Notes: a model not told the origin generated them from the letters alone. Shown: positions 7,066 through 15,076, counted from the stretch's first letter. The stretch: 23,340 nucleotides of DNA from Patescibacteria group bacterium (GCA_023485925.1 JAMDAJ010000023.1:1-23340), one strand, 5' to 3'. A program made the numbers and translations.

Positions 7066-9897
7066 GTGAAAATAAACATTGTCAAATTGTTTTGTGGGAA
7101 GTCGTTGAGCATTCTTTTAGTCGCCCTCGCGGGCGCGTTTTTATTTGCGCCGAAACCAGTCTCAGCGGCACTAACCTTGCCCACCACCGTCTGCGACCAG
7201 CAGCAGGTGGATTTTCAAATCTACGGTACGACCGGCCACCTTACTGACACCAGCCAGCGCGAGGACGGTGTCAGGGCGTTTGCGTATGGCGCCGCCGGTT
7301 CTCCGTTCGTCTCGGGGGATAACAGTGGGGTCGTCACTTTCAATTTTCACACTTTGTTTTCCGCTCCCACCAGTACGATCAGCTATGTTAAGCTGATGGG
7401 TTTTTCTGCCGGCTGCGCTCCGATTTACGGCCTGGGCCCGGCTTTCACCTATCCCGTTTCTCCCGGTGACCATATCCTTACCTATGCCGATAGCGGCCAC
7501 ACAGTGACATTTGAAGGAGAGACCCAGATTCAATATCCCTCCGGGAATTCAAGATATATCTGGATCGAAGCCTGGGACGGGGTCACCGGCTCTTCCGCCG
7601 CTTCATATTCCTATCTCGTGGACCTGCAGGATATTCAGAATCCGGTGGATGATTCCACCCCGCCCGAGCCAAATGGCAAAAGACCGGTCATAATTATTCC
7701 TGGAATGTTAGGTACTGAGTTGTACGATGGCAATAATTGGATTTGGGCGAATTTATCGGAAATGTTTACTGATATTAATGATCAATTTTTAACTAAATCG
7801 TTAAGTCTTGATGCATTAGGTGGGAGTATTAGAACTATTAGTGTCGGGGACGTTATTTATGATATCTCGATTTTAGACATTTTCAAATCACTGTTAAGAC
7901 ATCTTCATACAATAGGTTATCAAGATGACGTAGATGTTTACTATCTTCCCTACGACTGGCGTCTTGATTTAGAAACAACTAAAAACCAGCTGGAGCAAAA
8001 AATTCAAGCTGTAAAGTCCATAACCCATTTTGACAAAGTTGACATCATCGCTCACAGTATGGGCGGATTACTCGCCAAGGATTATTTGGCCACCTACGGC
8101 AAAGACGACATCAACAAACTAATTTTTGTCGGCACACCTCACCTTGGGTCACCGAAAGCCGCCAAGGTGCTTTTGGAAGGGGACCGTTTCAGCATTCCTT
8201 GGCTGGAGGAAGGCCGCATGCAGGAGCTTTCGGAAAATTCAATATCCGCCTACGAGCTCCTGCCTACTCCAAAATATTTCAACCAGTTCACCGGATATAT
8301 CAGAAAGTACGGTTTCTTGGTCACCCCGCCGCCTCTAGATTATAATCAAACAAAAGATTTCCTCTTGAACGACAAGGGCTTGAACGGCATAGTTTACGCC
8401 AGAGCCGAGAATCTGTTTTCCAAAAATCTCCAAGACTTGGATTTTTCCGGCATCGATGTATACAACATCGCCGGCTGTAAGACCAATACCCAAGCTGGGT
8501 ACTATATGAGCGCTTTTGGCAATATCGGCCACGTCGCTTACACTTCCGGCGATGGTACTGTTCCGGTTTTTAGCGCCGATTATCTGGGCATCCCAGCAAG
8601 TCGTAAGTATTATGTAAAAAATGCAAATCACTCTGGCCTACCCAGCACTAACGGCGTCGTTGAGTTGATTGCCGGCATTCTCTCCGATCAGATTCCCAGC
8701 AATACGAATTCGGTCAGCACCGATTCATCATTCTGTAATTTCAAGGGTAAGGAAGCGCTCTGGCGCAGCCCGGTAGAAGTGCATATTTACGATAGTCTGG
8801 GCCGTCACACTGGACCGGCAGAGAATAACGGAATCGAATATAATATTCCGGGCGTGGGTTATGATGTTATCGACGGCGAGAAATTCGTTTTCCTGCCCAC
8901 GGACGAAGGCCAATCTTACCAAATCCAAGCTAGCGGCCAGGCCACTTCTACCTTCGATCTTTTGCTTTCAGATAACGATAACGGTCAAATTTCCAAAACC
9001 CACGTCTTCAATGACGTGGCGATAACGCCCAAGACATTAGTTTCTTTTGAGATTTCTGATTCTAGCCCTGATGACAGTATTGTGGTCGACAAGCTGGGCA
9101 ATGGCGAGCCAGAGGCAATTGCTGCCAATGCACAGCTTGATGGGGACGATGTCAATGATTTGGTCCCGCCTCAAACCACCACCGCTGTTTCCGGCATTTC
9201 CGGCCAAAATGGCTGGTATACTAGCGACGTTGCCGTCACTTTGTCTGCTACCGACGACGGTTCGGGCGTGCTGCAAACCCTGTATTCTCTAGATGACGGT
9301 AGTAGCTATTCGATTTACACTCAGCCCATAACTATTACTGCCACTGGCACTAGCCAGATGATATACTATTCAGTAGACAAAGCCGGAAACAATGAGACTC
9401 CTCTAACATTAACCGTCAGAATCGACAAATTTGCCCCCGAACTAATCGTGGTATTCGATATTAGCAAGTCCGACTTCGTGTTTAATGCCACAGACGATAT
9501 TGATCCTGCCCCTGCCATTTCCTGCACTAGCAAGGCCTGCGCCTTAAGCGATACGGCGGGAAATACCCGGACCATAACTTTCCAAAAGACCAAACTGTTG
9601 ACGCTCTACACTCTAACCTACAAGACCACCAAAGAAAATTCTGGGCAGCAGCAAAGTTTCCCAAATAATTTATTCCTGGTCAACTATATCACCCGTAAAC
9701 AAGCCTTGGTCGACTTCAACCAGACCGAAGCTATCCGCGGCCAGGAAATCGCCCGCATCGATTACGACAAAAGAAAGGACGTTTCCAATATCCTCGAATT
9801 GTCTAAGCCCAAAGCATTCAATCGCTACAGCCTGCCGGGCACTCACTTTCTAAAATTGCAAACTAAGGGGAATAATTTAAGTATTAAAATAGAATAA
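7066..9897 (+). CDS. Secreted LCAT/PGAP1-type lipase or acyltransferase with C-terminal Ig-like domains
   Basis: The protein has 943 residues. A signal peptide ends near APKPVSA, followed by a beta-rich domain of about 165 residues that I do not recognise. The alpha/beta-hydrolase part begins at RPVIIIPGMLGTELYDG, the oxyanion-region motif of the LCAT family. The nucleophile is S331 (AHSMGG), with likely D496 (SGDGTVPV) and H522 (ANHSGL). Members act on ester bonds of lipids; the substrate here is unknown. Beyond about residue 700 a domain starting WYTSDVAVTLSATDDGSGV resembles bacterial Ig-like repeats for surface attachment. GTG 7066 is preferred: AAGGG lies about 8 nt upstream and the signal peptide fits; TTG 7045 is an alternative. 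Bases 7685-8035, covering the hydrolase start, are clearly AT-richer than the flanks. Confidence 0.82.
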   Translation: MKINIVKLFCGKSLSILLVALAGAFLFAPKPVSAALTLPTTVCDQQQVDFQIYGTTGHLTDTSQREDGVRAFAYGAAGSPFVSGDNSGVVTFNFHTLFSAPTSTISYVKLMGFSAGCAPIYGLGPAFTYPVSPGDHILTYADSGHTVTFEGETQIQYPSGNSRYIWIEAWDGVTGSSAASYSYLVDLQDIQNPVDDSTPPEPNGKRPVIIIPGMLGTELYDGNNWIWANLSEMFTDINDQFLTKSLSLDALGGSIRTISVGDVIYDISILDIFKSLLRHLHTIGYQDDVDVYYLPYDWRLDLETTKNQLEQKIQAVKSITHFDKVDIIAHSMGGLLAKDYLATYGKDDINKLIFVGTPHLGSPKAAKVLLEGDRFSIPWLEEGRMQELSENSISAYELLPTPKYFNQFTGYIRKYGFLVTPPPLDYNQTKDFLLNDKGLNGIVYARAENLFSKNLQDLDFSGIDVYNIAGCKTNTQAGYYMSAFGNIGHVAYTSGDGTVPVFSADYLGIPASRKYYVKNANHSGLPSTNGVVELIAGILSDQIPSNTNSVSTDSSFCNFKGKEALWRSPVEVHIYDSLGRHTGPAENNGIEYNIPGVGYDVIDGEKFVFLPTDEGQSYQIQASGQATSTFDLLLSDNDNGQISKTHVFNDVAITPKTLVSFEISDSSPDDSIVVDKLGNGEPEAIAANAQLDGDDVNDLVPPQTTTAVSGISGQNGWYTSDVAVTLSATDDGSGVLQTLYSLDDGSSYSIYTQPITITATGTSQMIYYSVDKAGNNETPLTLTVRIDKFAPELIVVFDISKSDFVFNATDDIDPAPAISCTSKACALSDTAGNTRTITFQKTKLLTLYTLTYKTTKENSGQQQSFPNNLFLVNYITRKQALVDFNQTEAIRGQEIARIDYDKRKDVSNILELSKPKAFNRYSLPGTHFLKLQTKGNNLSIKIE

Positions 9898-9898
9898 A

Positions 9899-10195
9899 AT
9901 GTCCACGAGGAAAAAGTTTGTTTTGTATGCTATTTTGATTTGTGTGGGTTTCGTTCCGTTATTACTGGTTTTACCTTTAATATTTAATGCTCCTATATTA
10001 TTTCAGACGCTGAGGAACAAAGGCGTGGCTTATTCATTAAATTGGGTAAGTGTAATCGCCTCATTCTCGGTTGTTTATTTTTCCTTGAGAAGCATTCGTC
10101 GTGATAATTTATTAATTGGCTTATCAGCAGTTATTTTATTAGTAGGTCTTTTTGTTTTGTATTCTCTTTATTCCTTATCCCATTTTGGACTTTAA
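9899..10195 (+). CDS. Small integral membrane protein, three predicted helices
   Basis: The protein has 98 residues and three hydrophobic segments (about 7-30, 45-62, 72-92) separated by short basic loops (TLRNKG, RSIRRDN). The start ATG is one base after the lipase stop, so it is probably translated from the lipase mRNA; no Shine-Dalgarno is visible. I do not recognise the family. The AT-rich codons resemble the gene at 10318 rather than the surface genes further right. It could assist export or provide immunity for the lipase, but nothing in the sequence shows this. Confidence 0.7.
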   Translation: MSTRKKFVLYAILICVGFVPLLLVLPLIFNAPILFQTLRNKGVAYSLNWVSVIASFSVVYFSLRSIRRDNLLIGLSAVILLVGLFVLYSLYSLSHFGL

Positions 10196-10200
10196 AGTGA

Positions 10201-10314
10201 GCTCGGCAGTTTTTACCAGAAGCGGAGAGCGTTTTCAATGTGAAAAAAGGTATAATTAATGATGCAGCTTATAATATAATCAAAGAAGATATTGAGTGGA
10301 TTATTAAGAACTAA
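10201..10314 (+). pseudogene. Possible remnant of a gene 3' end
   Basis: A frame without a good start, open from 10201 to TAA 10312-10314, reads like a protein C-terminus: QFLPEAESVFNVK, then an acidic helix and EDIEWIIKN. A GTG at 10240 could start a 24-residue peptide but has no ribosome site. It lies between two small membrane-protein genes. It may be the leftover of a deleted gene; chance cannot be excluded for so short a frame. Confidence 0.25.
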
Positions 10315-10317
10315 AAT

Positions 10318-10689
10318 ATGAAAAAATTTTTGTACGGTTTTGGCATCTATGTTTTCTCTTTAGCTGTTGCTTTAGCGACAGCTTACTGGACAGGGATTTT
10401 ATTCTTTAATAATGTAAAGTACACCTCTGGTGGTTTTCTTATTTCTCGTGATTTAGGTTTTTTTCTTTATGGCATCATAGTTTCCTACCCTCTTTTTATT
10501 TCCCTAGGTCTAATGGCCTTCCTTAAAAGCCATCGTATATGGTGGACATTGTTGGCGTTGGTTCCGATTATTGTGTTTGTAATGGCCTTTGGTCAGGAAT
10601 TGATAATTTATAGCATAATCGCCGCAGTAGTGGGTGGATTTTTGGGTATTCTGCTTTCGATGGCCCTGCCTAAGGGGGCTGATAAATAG
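10318..10689 (+). CDS. Small integral membrane protein, four predicted helices
   Basis: The protein has 123 residues. Hydrophobic segments lie at about 5-30, 46-68, 74-92 and 94-116, and the C-terminus PKGADK is probably cytoplasmic. The ATG start has no clear Shine-Dalgarno, and the upstream bases are AT-rich. I do not recognise the family; it resembles generic small membrane proteins of reduced bacterial genomes. It follows the lipase and the 98-residue membrane protein on the same strand and may belong to the same unit. Base composition is AT-richer than the locus beginning at 10749, so the two stretches may have different histories. Confidence 0.7.
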   Translation: MKKFLYGFGIYVFSLAVALATAYWTGILFFNNVKYTSGGFLISRDLGFFLYGIIVSYPLFISLGLMAFLKSHRIWWTLLALVPIIVFVMAFGQELIIYSIIAAVVGGFLGILLSMALPKGADK

Positions 10690-10748
10690 GAAGAAGAGCG
10701 CATTAATTTTAGTCCTGAAACCTAAACTAAAACATTAAAACAAAACGT

Positions 10749-12797
10749 ATGCGAAGCGGAGTTGGGTTTTTTGTTTTTTTCAGTTTGTTAATCGCGCCGG
10801 TGGTTCTCGGCGTTTTATTTTTGTCCCCGCCGGCGGCCATTGCGGCCGAGCCGACCAAGCTGGTCATCACTTCCGCGCCGCAAACCATCGAGCCGAATGC
10901 CAGTTCCAGTGTCATTGCTTTGCAGTTGCAGAATGATTTGGGTGAGATCGCGACTTCCACCCAAACCCTGCACGTGAATTTCATCTCCAGCTCATTAACC
11001 GGGCAGTTCGTTTCGGCCTCCATCACCACCAACACTTGCGGCAGCGGCAGCAGCGTGTATTTTTCCAAAGGCACTTCTAACAAGGGTTTGTGTTATTTGG
11101 ATTCCACACCCGGAACTTATGAGCTCGCTTTTGGTTTAGATGAGCTGCCGGCAGTTCCCCCGGCCGTGCAAACTATTTTTATCACCGCATCATCTTCCGG
11201 CGCCACCACCACGCCCACTTCCACGCCCGCGGTCATACCCACCACCACTCCGGAAAGCTCGGGATACAATTACAACATAAAAATTTTCCGCTTCTTGCCT
11301 AATCCTTCTGGCGACGACGCGGGCAACGAGTGGGTGGAGATAAAAAATCAGGACACTAACGAAGTGGCGCTCGATGGCTGGTATTTGGATGATAAGAACA
11401 CGGGCGAAGGCCCGGCAACCGACTCGCTGGTGCTTTCGGGCACAATCGCGTCGGGGGAGATAAAGCGGATAATTTTGCCGTCCACAGCGTTTGCCCTCAA
11501 CAACAGCGGCGGTGATGAAATCAATATATATTTTGATGACAAATCTCTGGCCGAAACGGCGGTCTATACCGAAACTGCTTACGACGATGGAGTTTTCGAG
11601 TTCCGGGATGGCGCGTGGCGGCAGCCCGCGCGGGAAACGAGCGGTAGTTCGGGCGGGGGCAGCGTTAGTGCGGTGGAGCCGCCTCGCGAGAACCCCACGA
11701 AATTTTTACTTAACGAAATTTTTCCTAACCCCCAAGGCGATGATCCGGGCAAGGAATGGATAGAGATTTTTAATCCGTCTGCCGCCACTTCATCGCTCGC
11801 TGGTTACTTTCTGGCGGACGGCGACTCGGACGCATTCACGTCCTCGGCTTGGGCAATTCCGGCCGGCATCATCGCGCCGCCTTTAGGTTTGGTCGTCATC
11901 GAATTACCCAAAGACGCGTTTTTGCTCAATAACACCGGCCGGGAAAAAGTGAAAATCTTTTCCCCGCAAAAACAATTGCTCGATTCCACGGTCTACGAAA
12001 CAGCGCCGGAGAACCGGTCCTGGGCAAAAAATGTCGCCGGGAAGTGGGAGTGGAGCATTCCCACTTTCGGCAAGAATAATGACGCGGTCCCGGAACTCCC
12101 CAAAATCTATATCAGCGAAATTTTGCCGCAACCGGAAGAGGACGAAGAGGAATTCGTGGAGCTAAGGAATGCTGCCGATAGGGCAGCGGATCTTTCCGGC
12201 GTGGTTTTGCGCATCGGCTCGCGCAGCAAAACCTTTGAAGCGGGGAGCGTTATCGAGCCCGGCGGATTCCTCACGATTTACGAAGACGATTTGCCGGTAC
12301 GGTTGCGGAATTCCGGCAATATCATAAAATTGTTCGACGTTTTTGGCCGGCTGATAACGGAAGTCACTTACCCCAAGTCCAAAACCGGCCTGGCTTTTGC
12401 AAGCGTTGATGGAAAAAATTATCTTTGGACAAGCAATGCGACCCCGGACGCCGCCAATGAGATGGTATTGGGCGCGGCTGTGGTCGGCAGCTCTCAGGTC
12501 GAGCCTGACGCAACGGCCGCAGACAGTAAAAGTGCGCCTGCCCTTACGCGCGCGCAGGCCCGTACGATAATTTCTCAAAACAATTCTCTGCAGGCGCAGC
12601 TTGCCGCCGTTGAAAGCGCCCTAACACAACTGCAATCGCAGACCGCGCCGGCCGCCGCCGCTGATCCCGGCCCAAAGCCGGACAACTCAAGCAGTCTGCC
12701 GTGGCTTGGGTATTTTGGTCTGGTCGTTTTGGCTGCCGGGGCATCTTCCGGCATATCTTGGGCGTTTCTGAAGAATGTCGCCAAAAAGTCGGAATAG
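10749..12797 (+). CDS. Membrane-anchored surface protein with three lamin-tail domains
   Basis: The protein has 682 residues. The signal peptide ends at about AAIAA (residue 33). A beta domain (34-145) leads to a Thr/Pro linker. Three lamin-tail (LTD-type) domains follow: about 172-290 (FRFLPNPSGDDAGNEWVEI), 318-430 (LNEIFPNPQGDDPGKEWIEI) and 451-560 (ISEILPQPEEDEEEFVEL). Each has the hallmark EhhPxP...EahEl opening and an LNNSG/LRNSG-type turn later. After a Gln/Ala-rich helical stretch (QAQLAAVESALTQLQ) comes a transmembrane helix near 650-672 with the basic end KNVAKK. The chain is therefore outside the cell with a cytoplasmic C-terminus. In bacteria such domains occur in exported proteins and nucleases; no catalytic domain is present here, so an adhesive or scaffold role is inferred. 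The large protein at 15073 has a fourth lamin-tail domain. Confidence 0.85.
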   Translation: MRSGVGFFVFFSLLIAPVVLGVLFLSPPAAIAAEPTKLVITSAPQTIEPNASSSVIALQLQNDLGEIATSTQTLHVNFISSSLTGQFVSASITTNTCGSGSSVYFSKGTSNKGLCYLDSTPGTYELAFGLDELPAVPPAVQTIFITASSSGATTTPTSTPAVIPTTTPESSGYNYNIKIFRFLPNPSGDDAGNEWVEIKNQDTNEVALDGWYLDDKNTGEGPATDSLVLSGTIASGEIKRIILPSTAFALNNSGGDEINIYFDDKSLAETAVYTETAYDDGVFEFRDGAWRQPARETSGSSGGGSVSAVEPPRENPTKFLLNEIFPNPQGDDPGKEWIEIFNPSAATSSLAGYFLADGDSDAFTSSAWAIPAGIIAPPLGLVVIELPKDAFLLNNTGREKVKIFSPQKQLLDSTVYETAPENRSWAKNVAGKWEWSIPTFGKNNDAVPELPKIYISEILPQPEEDEEEFVELRNAADRAADLSGVVLRIGSRSKTFEAGSVIEPGGFLTIYEDDLPVRLRNSGNIIKLFDVFGRLITEVTYPKSKTGLAFASVDGKNYLWTSNATPDAANEMVLGAAVVGSSQVEPDATAADSKSAPALTRAQARTIISQNNSLQAQLAAVESALTQLQSQTAPAAAADPGPKPDNSSSLPWLGYFGLVVLAAGASSGISWAFLKNVAKKSE

Positions 12798-12855
12798 CCA
12801 AATTTTGGACAGTTTTTGCCTTAACTAAGCCAAAAAGTAAATCACATATCAACAA

Positions 12856-12884
12856 TTGCTTATCATTATCTGGGGTGTTATAAT
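12856..12884 (+). promoter_or_regulatory. Strong promoter of a compact transcription unit
   Basis: TTGCTT (12856-12861), exactly 17 bp, then a perfect TATAAT (12879-12884). Expected start near 12891. It drives a unit that ends at the intrinsic terminator at 13019-13055. Confidence 0.75.
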
Positions 12885-12890
12885 GAAACA

Positions 12891-13055
12891 CACTGTTCTA
12901 AGGGGAAACCAGATTTTGAGCGCTCCTTTTGAGGGCCAGGGTTTCAATTACTCCATGTGTTATGAGGAGTACCGGAACAAGAAACCAAGATATTCCCAGA
13001 TATATAGAGGGCAATAACAAGAGCCGAGGCTCCTAGATTTTCGGCTCTTGTTTTT
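12891..13055 (+). ncRNA. About 165-nt transcript: small RNA or 33-aa small-protein mRNA
   Basis: The unit is bounded by the promoter at 12856-12884 and a terminator. A frame is open from ATG 12883 to TAA 13015-13017, but that ATG overlaps the -10 box and cannot be used from this promoter. An in-frame TTG at 12916 has AAGGGG 10 nt upstream and would give a 33-residue peptide rich in Tyr, Arg and Lys (it includes YSMCYEEYRNKKPRYSQIY). The stop lies immediately before the terminator stem, as expected for a tightly packed small gene. The region also has local pairing, for example around GAGCGCTC. I recognise neither the RNA nor the peptide. The strong promoter and terminator make the unit credible; whether it is coding is open. 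Confidence 0.55.
13019..13055 (+). terminator. Intrinsic terminator of the small unit
   Basis: AAGAGCCGA (13019-13027) pairs perfectly with TCGGCTCTT (13041-13049), followed by GTTTTT. An alternative inner hairpin, GAGCC/GGCTC, overlaps the left arm. Confidence 0.9.
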
Positions 13056-13119
13056 GTGCTTTATTAGGAGACTGGCCAGACAAAAAAGACTTTTCTGACA
13101 GCCTCCAGCGGTCGACATA

Positions 13120-13430
13120 AAACGCAAAGCCGCGTTCTGGAAGGTTTATCCAGACCACGGCTTGAAAAGGGGTGTAGTTCCCGCGAATTTGAGGACGTTT
13201 CCGTCATACAGCGGAGTACGCCGCAATTCGTAAGAAGTCTACGTTCCTTTATACGAAGGAAAACAAAAAAAGTTTCGGAACTTTTTGAAGTTCCGAAAAC
13301 TTTTGGTCTGTTAGGCCCCCGAGATGGGGCTGGAGAAAATCTCGCTCCTTGTTGGGGGCTGTTGAGGCCCCCCAAATCTCAAAATTTGGAGGTTTAAGCA
13401 GACCAAAACACTCTCTCCGATTTCGGAGAG
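13120..13430 (+). ncRNA. Highly structured non-coding region upstream of the TasA-like gene
   Basis: Successive stems fill most of this stretch: a nested hairpin AAGCCG(13127)...CGGCTT(13163) enclosing TCTGGA/TCCAGA; GACG/CGTC (13194-13205); GCGG/CCGC (13211-13224); TTCCTT/AAGGAA (13244-13261); TTCGGAACTT/AAGTTCCGAA (13274-13297); a long-range TTTTGGTCTG (13301-13310)/CAGACCAAAA (13399-13408); and CTCTCCG/CGGAGAG (13413-13430). Two GGCCCCC copies (13314 and 13367) compete for one GGGGG segment (13354-13358), so switching is possible. No protein-like frame fills it on the plus strand. It could be a regulatory 5' leader of the gene at 13459 or an independent RNA. The strand is uncertain: hairpin 13274-13297 followed by the A-run at 13264-13270 would be a terminator for the minus strand. 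Confidence 0.5.
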
Positions 13431-13458
13431 GAAGGGAAAACCATTAATTGAAAATAAT

Positions 13459-14427
13459 ATGAAGAAGATTATCGTGAGTTTGGCCATCGTGGCCGCGGTT
13501 GCCACGGTCGCTGTTGGCGCCACAATGTCCTACTTCAATGATACCGAGACCTCCGCTGGCAATACCATTTCCGCCGGGACTATCGATATCTCGGTGGACG
13601 GCCAGAACCCTTGGCAGAAAACTTATACAAAAGAGTGGACTGATTTCAAACCGGGAGTCACTCAGTATATCCAGTTCACTGTGACGAACGAAGGCAAAAA
13701 TCCGGTTGTATTGCGAAAGCAGATCGGGAATTTCGTGGTTGACGCCTCTGCCATGAACGAGCCGAAGTGCAAGGCATTACAAGGAACTTGGACCGAGGGT
13801 CATTGCTCTGCAGTAGTTCCGCCAACCGATTTTGGTTCCAAGATGGTTTACGACATGACCGTGACGCCGGAAGGCGGTTCTCCGATCACTGTTATCAATG
13901 AGAGCTGGGGTGTCACCATGGCGGATGTTAATGGTTTGTGGGTACCGCTCGGTGCGATTGAACCGGGAAAAACCTTGGTCGTAAAGCAGAGCTATACGCT
14001 GGACCCGAAAACGGGCAATGAATATCAGGGCGACACGATGGCTTTTGACATCAGCTTGTACGCCGAACAGAAAGATGGCCCGGGTCCTGACACCACCACT
14101 GGTGTTGTCTTGGATAATAAGGACACAACTTCCGGCACCTGGTATTCCGTTGTTGACGGAACCTTGGGTCTTTTGACCTGGGACGGAAGTGGAAATTATC
14201 GAATGAGAGCCTGGGGATTGGCAGGTGCGCAATATCGTGCGGTTTATTATGACGGAACAACAGAACATGATCTGGGCGCTGGTTTGCAAACCCCAGTATC
14301 TGGTCATCTAGATTTTACCGGGACGTATGGGAGTTTCGGTACAAATCACTCTGCTAAATACTGGTTGCGCGATAGTGGCTATGATAATGCCAAGACTCTC
14401 TGGGAAGGAAACTTAGTGAATCAATAA
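13459..14427 (+). CDS. TasA/camelysin-like exported protein with SipW-type signal peptide
   Basis: The protein has 322 residues. The N-terminus is basic, then hydrophobic to about residue 22, then MSYFNDTETSAGNTISAGTI, the hallmark of SipW-processed TasA/CalY proteins. The beta-sandwich runs to about residue 205 (FKPGVTQYIQFTVTNEGKNP, ending DTMAFDISLYAEQK). Two cysteines (PKCKAL, GHCSAV) may form a disulfide. A short linker, GPGPDTTTG, leads to a second beta-rich domain of about 100 residues that I do not recognise. TasA proteins form biofilm fibres in Bacillus; camelysin is also annotated as a protease, but no catalytic motif is evident here. The SipW-type peptidase follows 100 bp downstream, the expected processing enzyme. 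Codon 1 is ATG; no close Shine-Dalgarno is seen (GGAAGGG lies over 20 nt upstream, beside a hairpin). Confidence 0.82.
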   Translation: MKKIIVSLAIVAAVATVAVGATMSYFNDTETSAGNTISAGTIDISVDGQNPWQKTYTKEWTDFKPGVTQYIQFTVTNEGKNPVVLRKQIGNFVVDASAMNEPKCKALQGTWTEGHCSAVVPPTDFGSKMVYDMTVTPEGGSPITVINESWGVTMADVNGLWVPLGAIEPGKTLVVKQSYTLDPKTGNEYQGDTMAFDISLYAEQKDGPGPDTTTGVVLDNKDTTSGTWYSVVDGTLGLLTWDGSGNYRMRAWGLAGAQYRAVYYDGTTEHDLGAGLQTPVSGHLDFTGTYGSFGTNHSAKYWLRDSGYDNAKTLWEGNLVNQ

Positions 14428-14452
14428 AATCGTTTGATTTAAGTTCTTTCCG

Positions 14453-14515
14453 TCCAGCCCTGCAACTCTCTCTTTGGGGGGGAAGGAAGGTAGGGCTGGA
14501 TAGTTAAGCGCTTAA
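14453..14515 (+). promoter_or_regulatory. Hairpin and 12-bp palindrome between the TasA-like gene and sipW
   Basis: TCCAGCCCT (14453-14461) pairs perfectly with AGGGCTGGA (14492-14500) around a 30-nt pyrimidine/purine-rich loop. No U-run follows, so it is more likely an mRNA-processing or stability element than a terminator. TTAAGCGCTTAA (14504-14515) is a perfect palindrome ending 12 bp before the sipW ATG and could be an operator. Confidence 0.4.
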
Positions 14516-14527
14516 AAGTAATTCTTG

Positions 14528-15076
14528 ATGGCCAACAAAATTTTCAAGGTTATATATTACTTGTTTTTCTTGGTCATCGGAGCAATCGCTTTAACGCTGA
14601 TTTTGTCCGCTGTGCCGGGCAAGGACACGCCCAAGACCTTCGTGGTGCTGTCAGGGTCAATGGAACCCGCGATAAAAACCGGCAGCGTGGTGGTGGTCTG
14701 GCCCGAAAAAGAATATAAAATCGGCGACATCATCACCTTTGGGCCGGTAACCAAAACCCAGCCGCCGTTTACTCATCGGATAGTAGAAATTCGCGTTCAG
14801 TCCGGCAGTCCGGTATATGTTACCAAGGGCGACGCGAACGAATCCAAGGACCAAAGGGAGGTGTCCCAAAACAGCGTGCTCGGCAAAGTGGTTTTTAACA
14901 TCCCCTATCTGGGTTACGCGGTGAACGAGGCAAAAAAGCCGCTCGGCTTCATGGTAATTATAGTGGTGCCGGCCGTAATCATCATTTATGATGAATTAAG
15001 AAAAATTTGGGGCGAGTTCTTAAATATCCGCAAGAAAAAAAGGGAAGGGGATAATCCGGAGATGCTTCAAAAATGA
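14528..15076 (+). CDS. sipW: Signal peptidase I, SipW (ER/archaeal) type
   Basis: The protein has 182 residues. It removes signal peptides at the outer face of the cytoplasmic membrane. An N-terminal helix spans about 6-28. Box B is VVLSGSMEPAIKTGS with nucleophile S44; box C is KIGDIITF. Box D is FTHRIVEI, with H83 where bacterial P-type enzymes have lysine, so this is the Ser/His ER type to which SipW belongs. Box E is VTKGDANESKD (101-108). A second helix near 135-157 is followed by a basic tail. ATG 14528 is chosen; the TTG one codon earlier is an alternative. It lies between a TasA-like gene and two further exported-protein genes, two of which carry SipW-type signals, so these are its probable substrates. 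Its stop overlaps the next start (ATGA at 15073). Confidence 0.9.
   Translation: MANKIFKVIYYLFFLVIGAIALTLILSAVPGKDTPKTFVVLSGSMEPAIKTGSVVVVWPEKEYKIGDIITFGPVTKTQPPFTHRIVEIRVQSGSPVYVTKGDANESKDQREVSQNSVLGKVVFNIPYLGYAVNEAKKPLGFMVIIVVPAVIIIYDELRKIWGEFLNIRKKKREGDNPEMLQK

Noticed and set aside
12883..12885. ATG as the start of the small unit's peptide
   Set aside because: It overlaps the TATAAT box of the only visible promoter, so it would not be in the mRNA. TTG 12916 is preferred if the unit is coding.
13064..13375. 103-aa minus-strand reading frame
   Set aside because: It lies across the hairpin-rich region, is rich in Arg/Ser/Pro, has no ribosome site, and crosses many stems. RNA structure explains the stretch better.
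13120..13430. tmRNA, RNase P RNA, SRP RNA or tRNA
   Set aside because: None of the conserved core sequences of these RNAs (tRNA T-arm, SRP tetraloop region, RNase P core) could be found on either strand.
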